A stretch of 64,000 nt of DNA from Cynocephalus volans (lineage: Eukaryota > Chordata > Mammalia > Dermoptera > Cynocephalidae), in the NCBI RefSeq assembly GCF_027409185.1, contig NC_084467.1:81476501-81540500 (forward strand), given 5' to 3'. Below are positions 22,600 to 33,149 of this stretch, piece after piece (position 1 is the stretch's first letter; each line of letters begins with the position of its first letter). Under the pieces are notes generated by a model that did no database searches, had not been told where the DNA came from, and saw only the letters and a program-made list of their open reading frames with translations. Position numbers and translations under genes: made by a program.

Positions 22600-23480
22600 C
22601 CACCTTCCTGGGACTCCACAGGAAGACCCGGCGGCGGGTTTCTTCCCCGGCGCCCACGGGAGGATGGTTGCGGGAGGAGGCAGCAGGCGAGGACACTAGC
22701 GCAGAGAACTTAGGCCCCAGCGGGGCCGGGCGCTCCCACCCCGCTCGCGCGACAAGTTTGGCGGCGGCCCTCGCCCGCCGCGCCTTGGCCCAGCTGTGCG
22801 CCCCGCAGAACCCGGGCTCCCGGCCCGCCCAACCTGGCGCCGCGCCCCTCACCTTGGAAACGTTGGGTGGACTTCGCGGTAAACATTAACTTCCCATCCA
22901 GCCGGCAGCCGCGCCGCCGCGTCTCAGAGCCTCGGCCCCGCTCCCGGCTCCGCGGGCCGCCCTGCCCGTGTTCTCAGGCGCACCACGCTCACGCAGCAGC
23001 TCCGGGCCTTCTCCCGACCCTCACCCACCCCTCTGCGCAGTCCGGAGTGCTCAACGACCGCCCAGCCCCTCGCCCGACCGCCAGCCAGCCAGCTCCTCCG
23101 GGGACTGCCGGCCGCGTCAGGAAAGCCCAAGGCGCAGGCGCGGTAGAGCCTTAAAGAGACCCGGCCGCCTCTAACAGCATACTGGGTTCGAGCAGGTTAG
23201 GGGCCTGGCGGGCCGGCAGAAAAAAGAAGAAGTTGAAGGGATTGGACCGAGTGGAGTGGGGGCGGGGAAATCCCTCTGTCGCCTCCGCCTCCTTTTCAAA
23301 GCACCAACCCTCGGTCCTGCAAATTGCTGACTTCTCCAGTCACTTGAACCGCCCCTTCCTTGTTAAAGCTGCAAAAGACACACCCCCTAGGGGGCCCGGG
23401 CGACCCGGTGCTTGGGGCTGCTGACCTCGCATTGCCGCACAGCCCATGCGCCTGTCCCGTAGGCCGGGGGCACACGGTGC
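22600..23480. promoter_or_regulatory. EVI5: CpG island, probable main EVI5 promoter
   Basis: About 0.9 kb of very GC- and CpG-rich unique sequence in an otherwise AT-rich window, with GC boxes and an NRF1-like core GCGCAGGCGC near 23132-23141. It lies about 6 kb to the left of the EVI5 first coding exon, so on the EVI5 strand it is downstream of that exon. The simplest reading is a second, ubiquitous EVI5 promoter. Bidirectional activity cannot be excluded. Short ORFs on both strands are expected by chance at this GC content. Confidence 0.75.
22853..23150 (-). other. EVI5: Candidate non-coding first exon of EVI5
   Basis: On the minus strand the CpG island contains TTTCCAAG|GTGAGGGGCG, a consensus donor with its GT at 22852-22851. 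A transcript starting near the NRF1-like site and ending at 22853 would be a GC-rich untranslated exon that splices left into EVI5. The 5' end is a guess. Confidence 0.45.
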
Positions 23481-23499
23481 AGACGCTCTGGCTTCGAAA

Positions 23500-24185
23500 G
23501 GTCACCCCGAGCTCCCCAGAGAGGTGGCCTTAGTTCACTCTCAGAAATAATCAACGTGTAATGGCACTTGTGATGGTAAAGCACTTTTCCATCAGTAGTC
23601 TAGACACACTGGATTTACGCAAAGTCCGGCATTGGGCAGAACATGGGCACAAATATGTGAGGTCTAGCCGGGCAGCCATCCAACATCAACCAAGAAATTC
23701 TTAGAAGGAAAGCACTTAGTTTGGGACAGAAAGAGCCTAATGATTCTAGTCCTATCCCACGAAAGGCAGGCAAGAAAAATAATAAAGGCAATATAAATTA
23801 CTTTCATTATACATTTAGATGTGACAAAAATGATAGTAATTATCAACACAAAAAATTCCAAAATTATTTGTCTAGAAATTAGATATCCCTGGTGATTTTC
23901 TAATTTAAATTTATAAGACAGAATCCCCAGAAGGGGTTTCATTGTAACAAGCATTTCAGAAAAAGAGAAATTTTTTTTTCAACAAGATTAGGAAATACCA
24001 AGAAATAGGAAGTAAAGCCATGCCCTTCCCCCAGCTAAAAACTCTGAAAGCTTGAAAATTTATCTGAGGCAAATTTTTGCATAACTTTAGGTCATGCCAT
24101 TATTTAAAGTCAATTCCAATCAACAATTTCTTTGCAACTGAATCCATTTTGTATAAGAAAACTAGAAGAGAAAAATAAAAAACAG
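23500..24185. other. No feature recognised
   Basis: Unique-looking sequence to the right of the CpG island. No repeat or exon recognised. Confidence 0.5.
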
Positions 24186-24189
24186 AAGA

Positions 24190-24965
24190 AGAAAACTAGG
24201 AGACACGCTTAACTACCTCTCCTTCCTATATTCAATCTATCAGCAGATCCTGTTGATATTTACCTTTCAATTTTTCCTTGAAACTGTCCTCTTCTCTAGC
24301 CTTCATCACCTTCCAGTCTAAGCTACCTTCACCTGGGGTGTGAGGGTGGACAGACTACTGACCTAGTCTTTTTTTTTTTTTTTTTTTTTTAGCAGCTGGC
24401 TAGTTAATGGATAGAAGAACCCTGGGCCTTGGTATAGTCTGCTAATTGGTCTACCCATATCCCCTCTAGCCCCTCTCTAATCTCTTCACACAACAGGCAG
24501 AGTGACTTTTTCCAAATATAAGGTGACCTTGTCACTTCCCAGCATAAACCACTTCAACATCTTCCCATTCTTTAAGACAAAACCTCCTAACAAGCCTCAC
24601 TGCTCAGGCCACATTTCATCTTACTCTCTCTGCTCTAGTCACACTGGCCTCTTCCATTCCCTGCTACGTACCAGCTTCCTCTCTCCAAAGAGCTTTTGCT
24701 CATGCTTTGCTTTATGCCTGGAAAGTTCTTTCAACCCTCATCCTTCTGACCTCAGCTCTAGTCTCTACCTCTGTGAAGCACCTTCTGACCTCTTAACTTG
24801 GTCCCTTACTCCTAACATATTGTATAAAACTGTAACTGTATTACTATTTTTGGTGAATTTTTGTTTCCTCCCTAGACTATTAGCTCCATAAGGCCAGGAG
24901 CTTGGTTTTGTTTGGTTCACGGTTGTATTCCATATTTGTTCAATATTTATTTGTTCAATGAATGA
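24190..24965 (+). mobile_element. L2 LINE 3' part
   Basis: L2 order is clear: CCTTGTCACTTCCCAGCATA, GCCTGGAAAGTTCTTTCAAC, ACTATTAGCTCCATAAGGCC, then AATATTTATTTGTTCAATGA. A degenerate SINE interrupts it at 24370-24465. A 129-codon open frame at 24502-24891 is a chance frame in decayed L2. Confidence 0.85.
24370..24465 (-). mobile_element. Degenerate monomeric SINE
   Basis: Poly-T then the complement of a worn SINE (GCAGCTGGCTAGTTAATGGA, GGGCCTTGGTATAGTCTGC). Among the most diverged copies. Confidence 0.6.
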
Positions 24966-25169
24966 GAATCATAGATGCTAGAACTTGAACTAGATGTGGC
25001 TTAAAGGTTACTTAAGTCACAGAAAGGAGAAATGTCACAATTTGACATTTGGAATCAAAGTCTAAAAAGAGCTCCAGTTATTTTTAAACGGATTTTATAT
25101 TGTTTTAGGTGGGCTGTCAGAAAATTCTTTGGGTAACCCTTAAAGTTGAGATCTCAAAGCACCTCGTAT

Positions 25170-25670
25170 AAACCCCTAAATTAATGATGATAGCTATGGG
25201 ATGGTCCACATGAAAGTAATAACATTGGTTGCTTCAACAGAGAAAGACTGGGTGACTGAGTGACAGGGTGAAAAGGAGACTTTTTACTGCATGCCTGAAA
25301 GGTTTAAAATTATACCTTTTCAATTTTAAAGCATGTTAATGTATTACCTATTTGAAAATAAATGAATGACACAAGAGTGCACACTGTATAATTTTATTTA
25401 TTTGAAAGTCTAGAAAAAGCAAAACTAATCTGTGGTGAAAAAAATAACAGTGTTGCTTCTGGCAAGGGATTGACTGGGAAGGTACATGAGAGAATTTTCT
25501 GGGTGATAAAAATGGTCTAGGCCCATTCAACTCCCACCGGACCAAAAAAAAAATTTCTATATCTCGATAGGGGTATGAATTACATAGGTGTATTCATTTG
25601 TCAAAAAATGTACAGTTAACACTTCAATGAATGTAAATATTACCTAAAAAACTATAAAAATAAATGAAAT
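25170..25670 (+). mobile_element. Old L1 3'UTR pieces
   Basis: Two joined 3'-end styles: AAAGACTGGGTGACTGAGTG to TGTATTACCTATTTGAAAAT, then GTTGCTTCTGGCAAGGGATT to AACACTTCAATGAATGTAAA. Confidence 0.65.
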
Positions 25671-25679
25671 TTTGAAAAA

Positions 25680-25895
25680 TAATAATAGCTAACATATAGT
25701 TGAGCACTTATTGTATATGGGTATTGGCTAAGATCTGTAGGTACACTATTTCTTTTAATCCTCATACTATTTTCATGAGGTAGGTGTTATTATTATAAGC
25801 CCCTTGCAAATGTGAAAACTGAAATTTAGTAAATACCATGCAACTTGCTTACATTTATAGTAATTGAAAATAGTGGCAGAACTTTGAACATAGCC
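25680..25895 (+). mobile_element. MIR SINE
   Basis: AGCTAACATATAGTTGAGCA, TTTAATCCTCATACTATTTT, ATGAGGTAGGTGTTATTATT and the late block CATGCAACTTGC. Confidence 0.88.
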
Positions 25896-26097
25896 AAAGG
25901 CCAGAAATGTTTAAATACTAAACTTTATAGCACTTCTCTGAAATTGTAATTTTTTGGTTTATGTATATTACTCGCCTCCTAGATCAAGAGCTTCACAGTG
26001 ATTGAAACCATATTTGTCTTGAGCTTCTCAGTAGCCCCAGCACTTTGCATAGCAGCTGTTCAGTGTATTTTGAATACATGATTAAAAACAAGCCTGA

Positions 26098-26190
26098 GGG
26101 CTGGCCAGTTAGCTCAGTTGGTTAGAAAGCAGTGCTGATAACACCAAGGTCAAGGGTTTGGATCCCCATACAGGCTAGCCACCAAAACAA
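26098..26190 (+). mobile_element. Monomeric SINE
   Basis: GGGCTGGCCAGTTAGCTCAG, CTGATAACACCAAGGTCAAG and GGATCCCCATACAGGCTAGC. The short flanking repeat ACAAGCCTG is on both sides. Confidence 0.9.
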
Positions 26191-26213
26191 ATACAAGCCT
26201 GGTGTTGATTTTT

Positions 26214-26312
26214 TGGGGGGGCGTGGGCAGCTGGCCAGTAAGGGGATCCAAAACTCATCTCAACCTTGGTGTTATAACACCGCACTATAATCAACTGAGC
26301 TAACCAGCCAAA
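26214..26312 (-). mobile_element. Monomeric SINE
   Basis: TSD CCTGGTGTTGATTTT / CCTGGTGCTGATTTT (26199-26213, 26313-26327). Inserted about 25 bp after the previous SINE in the other orientation. Confidence 0.9.
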
Positions 26313-26399
26313 CCTGGTGCTGATTTTATTGGTATAAATTATGTTTTTTTATATTAATATGTATGTATATATATAATTATATACCAACTTAGAAATGCT

Positions 26400-27020
26400 G
26401 AGCTAAGTGCGTGAAATGTATTATCTCAAATGAATAGGCCTGAGGAGAGAAGCTTGTATCATCAGCTCTGACCCACCAACACTACCTCTTGTTCACCCCT
26501 TTCTTTCACTCATTCTTCACACATTAATTTATTTGGTGAAAAAACTCACACTCTAATGTCTCACTGAAATAGCTACTGTAATTCTAACCAGAGAAAGAGC
26601 TAAATCTAACCTCTCAGGAGTGCTTGAACACTTGCGTAAGTGAAATTTCACCGTGTGAATTCCACACCAACAGCACCTCTGCTCCAGGTCCTGCCACTCC
26701 GCTGTTCACACTCTGGAATCCCACATGTGGAATAGAAGATAGAGGAAGCGCGGTGCAGTGGACATTACCACTCTCCTCAGAGATGGTTTTATTTGCAGTA
26801 AATTCAGTTAGCAATTTATAGTTTTCTATGTTCTGATACTGCATACCCTTAGCAGTGATTTGGGTCACTGTCTGGGAGGGGAACTCCTCTAAACCTGGCA
26901 AGGGTTAAATCCCAGAAGACCATGCTTTTAACTGCCAAATGTGTTTAAGCCAGCCAATGTGAGCCCCATTACTCACAGAAAGGAAAACAAAGCAGACATT
27001 CCCCTGAGAGGCAAAAACAG
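26400..27020. other. No feature recognised
   Basis: Contains overlapping 65- and 95-codon frames on opposite strands at 26614-26901, not recognised and without splice or start support. Confidence 0.5.
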
Positions 27021-27022
27021 GA

Positions 27023-27115
27023 TTGTGCTGTCCAATACAGCAGCCACTAGAGCCACTAACCGCATGACTATTTACATGTAATCTTAAATTGAAATTTGCA
27101 ACCCCCAGTTAATGT
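27023..27115 (+). mobile_element. Old DNA-transposon (TAGCCACTAGCCA-type) fragment
   Basis: TGCTGTCCAATACAGCAGCC and ACTAGAGCCACTAACCGCAT belong to the same old family as 59230-59400. Cut off by the SINE at 27125. Confidence 0.55.
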
Positions 27116-27124
27116 TCAAAACTT

Positions 27125-27227
27125 GTTTTTTTTGGGGGGGGGGGTTGTCAGCTGACCAGTATGGGGATCTGAACCCTTGACCTTGGTATTATAATACCAC
27201 TCTTCAACTGAGCTATCAAACCAGCCC
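27125..27227 (-). mobile_element. Monomeric SINE
   Basis: Flanked by CAAAACTT on both sides. The tail on the plus strand is TTTTTTTT followed by about 11 G. Confidence 0.85.
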
Positions 27228-27331
27228 TCAAAACTTTTTGCTTTGGAAAAATGAAGGCTCACAATGAAATAGTGACAGCCTATCTCACCAGGCTCGTTAC
27301 TTTCCACAATGCGAATCTAAAAGGTACTCAA

Positions 27332-27433
27332 GGATGGCCGGACAGTTCATTTGGTTAGAGTGTGCTGTTGGTAACGCCAAGGTCAAGGGTTTGGATCCCC
27401 ATACCACCAGCCTCCCCAAAAATGATTAAATAG
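27332..27433 (+). mobile_element. Monomeric SINE
   Basis: TSD AAGGTACTCAAG (27320-27331, 27434-27445). Has GGTAACGCCAAGGTCAAGGG, very near tRNA-Ile at the anticodon-side region. Confidence 0.92.
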
Positions 27434-27449
27434 AAGGTACTCAAGCACA

Positions 27450-27960
27450 AAAGTTATGGTTGCTCCATGTATTGGAGTAAGAATTTTTTTAACCTTACCA
27501 CTTTATTCTGTCATACCTATTGTTTGTAAGACACTGACATCGTGTTAGAAAAGAACACTGTTAAGAGGCACTAAATTCTGTTGCTATTTCTTGGCATTTG
27601 TGCACAGGTATAGACTAGATCTGTCACAACTGTGGTAAAGAACACATTCTCTGGCTCTAGAGCTCAGACATCATTTCTATGTGTAATATTAGACATTCAT
27701 TAATACCATCAACCCAAACAACAGCTTTTGAAATTACAACACCAAAATGGGACATCAATAGAGTGAGAATTTCTATTCCACCCAACAGAAGGAGAGGACT
27801 GTTCATTTCTTGACTTTCTGAAATATCTGTTTTAAAGCAAGATAAAATTTGTTACAACTAGAGATAGTAATTCCACTTAAACTATCCAATTATCTGGGAA
27901 CTAGTAACTTCTATACTAATGCAAGTAACTAGACTGTGACCTAAAATTTCAAGTGTACTT
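27450..27960. other. No feature recognised
   Basis: Unique-looking AT-rich sequence. Confidence 0.5.
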
Positions 27961-27964
27961 GCCA

Positions 27965-28120
27965 AAAAGTGTGTTTAATCTCTTTGAGCCCCAATATTCT
28001 CATCCATAAACTGGAGATAATAATATTTACTTAAGCATTGACGTGGCAATTAAATGAAATAAAACATGCAAGACACATAACAAGTATTCAACAAATGGTA
28101 GCTATTGTGGTTGTTATTTT
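27965..28120 (-). mobile_element. MIR SINE, antisense
   Basis: TTCTCATCCATAAACTGGAG, CAATTAAATGAAATAAAACA and CAAGTATTCAACAAATGGTA are MIR complement blocks. Confidence 0.75.
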
Positions 28121-28184
28121 CCAAAGTCACAAAGCACCAATGTGCAAAAATAAAAAGACAAATAAATTAAAAGACTCTGAATTA

Positions 28185-28350
28185 GAAAAATCCTGACTCC
28201 ATCACCTGCTAATTGCCTGGTCTTCAACCTCTGTAAGCTTTAGTTTCTTCATCAGGCAAATAAAGATAAGAATTGTGAGATATGTTTTTATTTCATGTGA
28301 AATGGTCTAACAATGGTAAAACCATGTACAAACTTTAGCTAATGTTAGTA
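28185..28350 (-). mobile_element. MIR SINE, antisense
   Basis: GACTCCATCACCTGCTAATT and TTTAGTTTCTTCATCAGGCA. A second MIR right after the one at 27965. Confidence 0.7.
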
Positions 28351-28436
28351 CTCTGTCCCAACCTCCACCAAAATAAAAAAGATGAGGAAACTATGTTAGG
28401 AAAGTGTTGCTTTACAGGAAAATTAATTTAGCTTTT

Positions 28437-28602
28437 TTTTTTTTTTTAAAGATGACCAGTAAGGGGATCTTAACCCTTGACTTATGGTTGTCAGCACCAT
28501 TCTCTCCCAAGTGAGCTAACCAGCCATCCCTATATGGGATCCGAACCAGTGGCCTTGGTGTTATCAGCACCGCACTCTCCCAAGTGAGCCAAGGGCTGGC
28601 CC
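28437..28602 (-). mobile_element. Dimeric SINE (class B)
   Basis: Perfect TSD TAATTTAGCTTTT (28424-28436, 28603-28615). Both units present; the inner unit has an insertion (CTTATGGTTGTCAG). Confidence 0.94.
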
Positions 28603-28619
28603 TAATTTAGCTTTTATTA

Positions 28620-29130
28620 TGCACGGTGCTCCTAAATAGACTGAGAAGCAACACTGCTGAAATAATCATTGAAAGGCCACACAACCATCAACATTGCCAC
28701 CAAACTGAATTTGTGAATGAATACTATTGTAACAGTCATTTTCCATGGCTAATCTTTTCCTCTGTATGAGTAATTTGAAGTCCATACAAATACACTAGAC
28801 CTCCTCTTTGAATGTACATTTTAAAAAAAGATAAAGAACAGCCAATTATAGCAAGGAAAGAAGCAGTGTTGAATTACAAAAAGCCAATTACTAAAATACC
28901 TTTCTTGCAGGTGTGGAATTAAACCCAACGCTTCATAAATTCTTATTCATCATTCGAATGGCCACAAAACAATGAGATAACATTCTTAAAATAATACTGA
29001 AGAAATGGTAACAAGCTGTTCTTGTGTTTTGAAGCAAAGTATACAAATCCTGACTCAGTAACAAAATATTTCCTGTTGCAGCAATTACATTTTTGTAAGT
29101 TTTAATATAAAATCAAACATCATTTTATCC
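28620..29130 (-). other. EVI5 intron next to the first coding exon
   Basis: No repeat recognised from the donor at 29136 leftwards for 500 bp. Unique-looking sequence beside an exon may hold regulatory sites. Confidence 0.5.
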
Positions 29131-29136
29131 ATTTAC

Positions 29137-29187
29137 CTGTTTCCCATTAGGGTTTCTAAAGGCAGCAGTCATTTTGGTGGTAACCAT
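29137..29187 (-). CDS. EVI5: EVI5 first coding exon (17 codons)
   Basis: On the minus strand ATG at 29187-29185 opens a 51-nt segment translating MVTTKMTAAFRNPNGKQ, ending CAG before the donor GTAAATGG. This is nearly the human EVI5 N-terminus as I recall it, with Thr for Asn at residue 4 and Asn for Ser at residue 14. EVI5 is a TBC-domain protein acting on Rab GTPases (Rab11 pathway), centrosome function and cytokinesis. The TBC and coiled-coil exons lie further left and were not found in this window. EVI5 is the known divergent neighbour of RPL5. The segment is not in a CpG island, so it probably belongs to an alternative first exon. The next exon must continue in phase 0. Confidence 0.9.
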
Positions 29188-29250
29188 GATAAGCAGAGAA
29201 GACCGGGAGACTGGGGATTTGAATTTATAGCTGACTCATAGGGAGTGTTT
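29188..29250 (-). promoter_or_regulatory. EVI5: Possible TATA/AP-1 promoter before the EVI5 coding exon
   Basis: Upstream of the EVI5 ATG on the minus strand are TATAAA (29229-29224) and TGAGTCA (complement of TGACTCA at 29232-29238), an AP-1 consensus. Initiation about 30 bp after the TATA would give a very short leader. A spliced 5'UTR exon is the alternative, since CAG acceptor-like sites also occur here. Inferred from motifs only. Confidence 0.35.
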
Positions 29251-29429
29251 ACAATGACATTGCCACTGGGATCCACCCATTTAACACCCTTTCAGTTCCA
29301 CCCTATACATTTGTTCGGTAGTACCTTTAAGGGAAGCTGGGAATGTGGAGAACTAGGAATGCTGAAACCAAAGTTTTCTGGTCTTATGAGTGCTGATTTT
29401 GTTTTTTTTTTTCTATCTTTCGTTCTCTC

Positions 29430-29460
29430 CCTCCCTCCCTTCCTTCCTTCCTTCCTCTTT
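29430..29460. repeat. (CCCT)n/(CTTC)n low-complexity tract
   Basis: CTCCCTCCCTCCC runs into four CTTC units, pyrimidine-only on the plus strand, about 240 bp before the EVI5 ATG on that gene's upstream side. Confidence 0.9.
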
Positions 29461-29844
29461 TCCATGACTTGATTTGTCTCAGAATGACCTTATAACTGTT
29501 ATTGTGTTTGGGGTGCTGATTCTGAGGCATTGGCTAGAAGCGTCTATAATTAGACGATTGCAGTTCTTGGAATTTGACACTAAACAAAATTATTAATTGA
29601 ATAGAACTTGCTTTTTTGGCTTCTTTTTCACTTTTCAGCTGAGGTTTTGGAATTATGCAGACTATTGTGTTCTATTAATGATATTGCAGTTATATTACCC
29701 AGGGGCTATTAATTGAGAGTTTACTATGCTGTACAGAAGCAAGTGATATACCTTGTAAGAGTTATCTACAAGGTAGAGAGATAACTACTTTCATTCTCTT
29801 TAAAGAGATCTGATAATACATTAGTTTTAAAGGATTACTTTTCC

Positions 29845-30215
29845 CATGATGGCTTGTGTTTTTAGAGCACTTACCAAGAACTGGGCACTGTGGAAGCTAT
29901 TTTATCTTTCATCTCACTTAATCTTCACCATAACTCTATTGTAATCTTCATTTACAAGTGAATCCCAAGCTAGTTACTAAGAATGCTTCATATATTTACT
30001 CACTCATTCATTCACAAACACATTCAGGATATTCATCTGTGTCAGACACTTTCCTAAGGGGAAGGACAATAACTAACATTTTCAGCTCTGACAATATATG
30101 AGCAATAATGTTATGTGCTTCTGCATGATGAAGCCTTTATTAAGCCCATTTAAAAGATGAGAAAGCTACAGCTGGTCCAAAGTCACACTGTTAGCAAAAG
30201 AAAAAGCAAAAATGC
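29845..30215 (+). mobile_element. Two MIR fragments
   Basis: 29850-29965 (TTACCAAGAACTGGGCACTG, CTCACTTAATCTTCACCATA) and 30060-30215 (TTATTAAGCCCATTTAAAAG, CAAAGTCACACTGTTAGC) are MIR pieces with unrelated DNA between them. Confidence 0.65.
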
Positions 30216-30854
30216 AAGCATTAAGTCTCTCTTGACTACAAAACCTTCATCATATGGAGTTACAAAAATGTGGTACCTGTGCTCACACTTTGGTGTAGAA
30301 GACAGAGATGTGAACAAATTGGACAAACTGGACAATAGTTTGATGTGTTCTGTTGTATGGAGATATAATATGGTGGGAACATATGGAAAGGGGAGTACCT
30401 AGCCTGTCTGAGAGAGTTATACTATCTTTATCTGTCCATACCATTTTCATCTTCTTTTATTAACAGGTGTAGTTGCCTGACTCAAGCTAAGCCAATCACA
30501 TTTCTTCAACTCTCTGACCATACTGATTGATTCAAGGGGGCAGGCCTGGGAGAGTCCTGCCCAAGAGTTTTTCAAACCAGAGCTGGAAAAGTAAAAGCCC
30601 TTTTCCTTCTCATTATGAAGATCCAAGGATGTGAACCCAGAGATCCTCAGAGGAGCAAAATGAGACAGAGGACATCCTGAGATATTAGAATCCCTGGTTC
30701 CAGTCAATCCTGCATTTCCTAAGTCTTCGTTGCTCCTATCTTTCTTTAATACTGTGACCTCCTCTGTAACTTTCAAGTGACTCATTCACTCTTTAAATAT
30801 TTTTTGAATATCTTATACTAGGTACTGTTCTAGGCACTGGGGATAGATACGTGA

Positions 30855-31440
30855 GGTAGCCATCCTCTAATTTGGCCCCCAATGATCCTTGCTGCCTGTT
30901 ATTCATCCCAATATATACTCCCTCCCACATTGAGTAAGGACTTGTCTGTGTGACCAATAAAATACAGCAAAAGTGACAGGGTGAAACCTCTGAGACTAGG
31001 CCACTGTAGTTGTCTTGTTTTCTTAGTCTGCATGCTTTGGGAGAAGCCAACCACCACGTGTGAGCATCTCTGTGAAGAAAAATAACTAAGGCCTCCCACC
31101 GATATCCAGAACCAAATTGTCAGCCGTATCAATGAGCCACCTCAGAAGCAGAACCTTCAGCCCAGTCAAGCTTTCAGATGACTTCAGGCCTGGCCCACAT
31201 CTGACTGGATCTCATGAGAAACCCCAGCCAGAATCAATCAGCAAGCTGCTGCCAAATTCCTGACACATAGAAACTGTAAGAGATAATAAACGTTGGTTTT
31301 TTTTTTTTTTGTCTGTTTTTGGCAGATAGCCAGTATGGGATTCAAAGTAATAAATGTTTATTGTTGTGTTAAGGCATTAAATTTCAGGGTGAATTGTTTC
31401 CATAAATAGCAATAGCAATAGATAACTAATACAAAATTAT
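30855..31440 (+). mobile_element. MLT1-type MaLR solo LTR
   Basis: AATTTGGCCCCCAATGATCC, CAATAAAATACAGCAAAAGT, AGCTGCTGCCAAATTCCTGA and a 3' end GCAATAGATAACTAATACAA. A truncated SINE interrupts it at 31292-31347. No internal viral genes. Confidence 0.85.
31292..31347 (-). mobile_element. 5'-truncated monomeric SINE
   Basis: Poly-T, GTCTGTTTTTGGCAGATAGC and CAGTATGGGATTC only. Flanking TAATAAACGTT / TAATAAATGTT is the likely TSD. Confidence 0.7.
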
Positions 31441-31539
31441 CAGTGACAAAAACACATATAACCCCTGCCCTGATGGAGCTTAAATTCTAGAGGGATAAAA
31501 CAGACAATAAATACATACTGTAAGTAAAAAATATACTAA

Positions 31540-32890
31540 GAAAAATATCCTCATACAAAAGAATAAAGTTGAACCCTAACCTTACAATATAAATGTAAAC
31601 TAAGACAAAATGAATCAAAGACTTAAACTTAAGAACTAAATCTATAAACCTCTTATAAGGAAACACAGGGGAAAATCTTGATGCCAAAAGATATGGAAAT
31701 ATTTCTTAAATATAACACGAAAAACACATGCAATAAAAAATATACATTAATTGGACTTAATTTTAAAAGGTTTTGTGCATCAAAGGACACTATCAAAAGA
31801 GTAAAAAGGCTCTTTTTTTTTTAACCCATAAAATGGGAGAAAATACTTGCAAAGCATATATCTGGTAAGGAATAATATCCATAATACATAAAGAAACTCC
31901 TAAAACTCAACAACAAAAACCAACAAACACCACGATTTAAAAATGGGCAAGGGGGCTGGCCGGTTGCTCAGCTGGTTAGAGCGCAGCCTTGTAACACCAA
32001 GGTCAAAGGTTCAGTTCCCCATACCAGCCAGCCACCAAAAGAAAAAAAAAAATGGGCAAAGGACTTGAACAGACATTTCACCAAAGAAGATATAAAACAA
32101 GCACATGAAAAGATGCACATTATTAGTCATTAGGGAAAGGCCAATCAGAACCAAAATGAGATACCACTTCATACCTCCTAGGATGCCTATTATGAAAAAC
32201 AGAAAATTAAAGATGTTGGTGAGGATGTAGAGAAATTTGAACCATTGTGCATTGCTGGTGGAAATGTAAACTGATGGCAACCACTGTGGAAAACAGTTTG
32301 TCAGTTCCTCAAAAAGTTAAAAATAGAATTACTGTATGATCCAACAATTCCACTCCAAGCTACTCAAAAGTATTCAAAACAAGAACTCAAATAGATACTT
32401 GTACAACAATGTTCATAGCAGCCCTATTTACGATAGCCAACGGGGGGAAACAACTCAAGAGTCTATCAAGAAATGAATGAATATACAAAATGTGGTAGAT
32501 TCAGCCAATGGAATATTATTCAGACATAAAAAGGAATAAAGTTCTGATATATACAACATGGATGAACATGGAAAACATTATGCTAAGTGAAATAAGCCAG
32601 GCATAAAAGGGTAAATATTGTGTGATTCCACTTACATCAGGTGACCGGAATACTCACATTCATAGAAACAGAAAGTAGAATAGAGGTGACTAGCATCTGG
32701 TGGATAGCAGAATGAGAGTATGGCTTAATGAGTGCAGAGTTTCTGGTTGAGGCGATGAACGGGTTTTAAAACTAAGTAATGGTGATGGTTACAGAATATT
32801 GTGAATGTACTTGATGCTTCTGAATTATACACCTAAAAATGGTTAAAATGGTAAACTTTACATGATGTATATTTTTCCACAATAAAAAAA
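31540..32890 (+). mobile_element. Old L1M, split by a SINE
   Basis: ORF2 blocks (AAAATGGGAGAAAATACTTG, AACAGACATTTCACCAAAGA, CAATTCCACTCCAAGCTACT, CATAGCAGCCCTATTTACGA) run to a 3'UTR ending GATGTATATTTTTCCACAAT. No intact frame. The SINE is at 31951-32047. Confidence 0.9.
31951..32047 (+). mobile_element. Monomeric SINE
   Basis: TSD AAAAATGGGCAA (31939-31950, 32048-32059). GGCTGGCCGGTTGCTCAGCT, then GTTAGAGCGCAGCCTTGTAA: well-preserved boxes inside the L1. Confidence 0.94.
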
Positions 32891-32900
32891 AAAGAGAAAA

Positions 32901-32944
32901 GGGCTGGCTGGTTAACTCAGCTGAATAGAGTGTGGTGCTGATTA
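32901..32944 (+). mobile_element. 5' half of a monomeric SINE
   Basis: GGGCTGGCTGGTTAACTCAG to GTGTGGTGCTGATTA; the box B half is absent. The complementary kind of truncation to the 3' fragments elsewhere. Confidence 0.65.
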
Positions 32945-33149
32945 AACAAAAGAAAAGAACACCTCCTGGGAATTTAGATCATCCTGGAAAAGAAGAATAA
33001 ATAGAAAGAGAATCTTGATTTGACTTTAAACACATAAATTACAAAATATACAGATATAGTATATGAGGTGGTATAAGAGTACGAAGGAAACTGAAACAGG
33101 AAAGGGGAAAGGGAATGTAGAGAAGGGTTATTAGGATTTTAACTAGGAT

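Larger units (their letters stand above)
1..29136 (-). other. EVI5: EVI5 5' intron(s), otherwise repeat-filled
   Basis: Everything left of the first coding exon is transcribed EVI5 sequence by inference. I looked for the next expected coding segment (beginning VATDKVAEKLSS in human) on the minus strand and did not find it, so exon 2 probably lies beyond position 1. Long stretches of this span have no feature I can name. Confidence 0.6.
30785..31530 (-). mobile_element. L2-like fragment split by an MLT1 LTR
   Basis: 30785-30853 (ACTGTTCTAGGCACTGGGGA) and 31441-31530 (CCTGCCCTGATGGAGCTTAA) are the two halves of a common antisense L2 phrase. The LTR at 30855-31440 sits between them. Confidence 0.55.

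Noticed and set aside
22034..23584. Several frames of 60-116 codons in and around the CpG island on both strands
   Set aside because: High GC lowers the chance of stops. No family similarity, no consistent splice structure, overlapping frames on opposite strands.
26614..26901. 95-codon minus frame with no repeat
   Set aside because: No recognisable domain, no promoter, and an equally open frame on the other strand.
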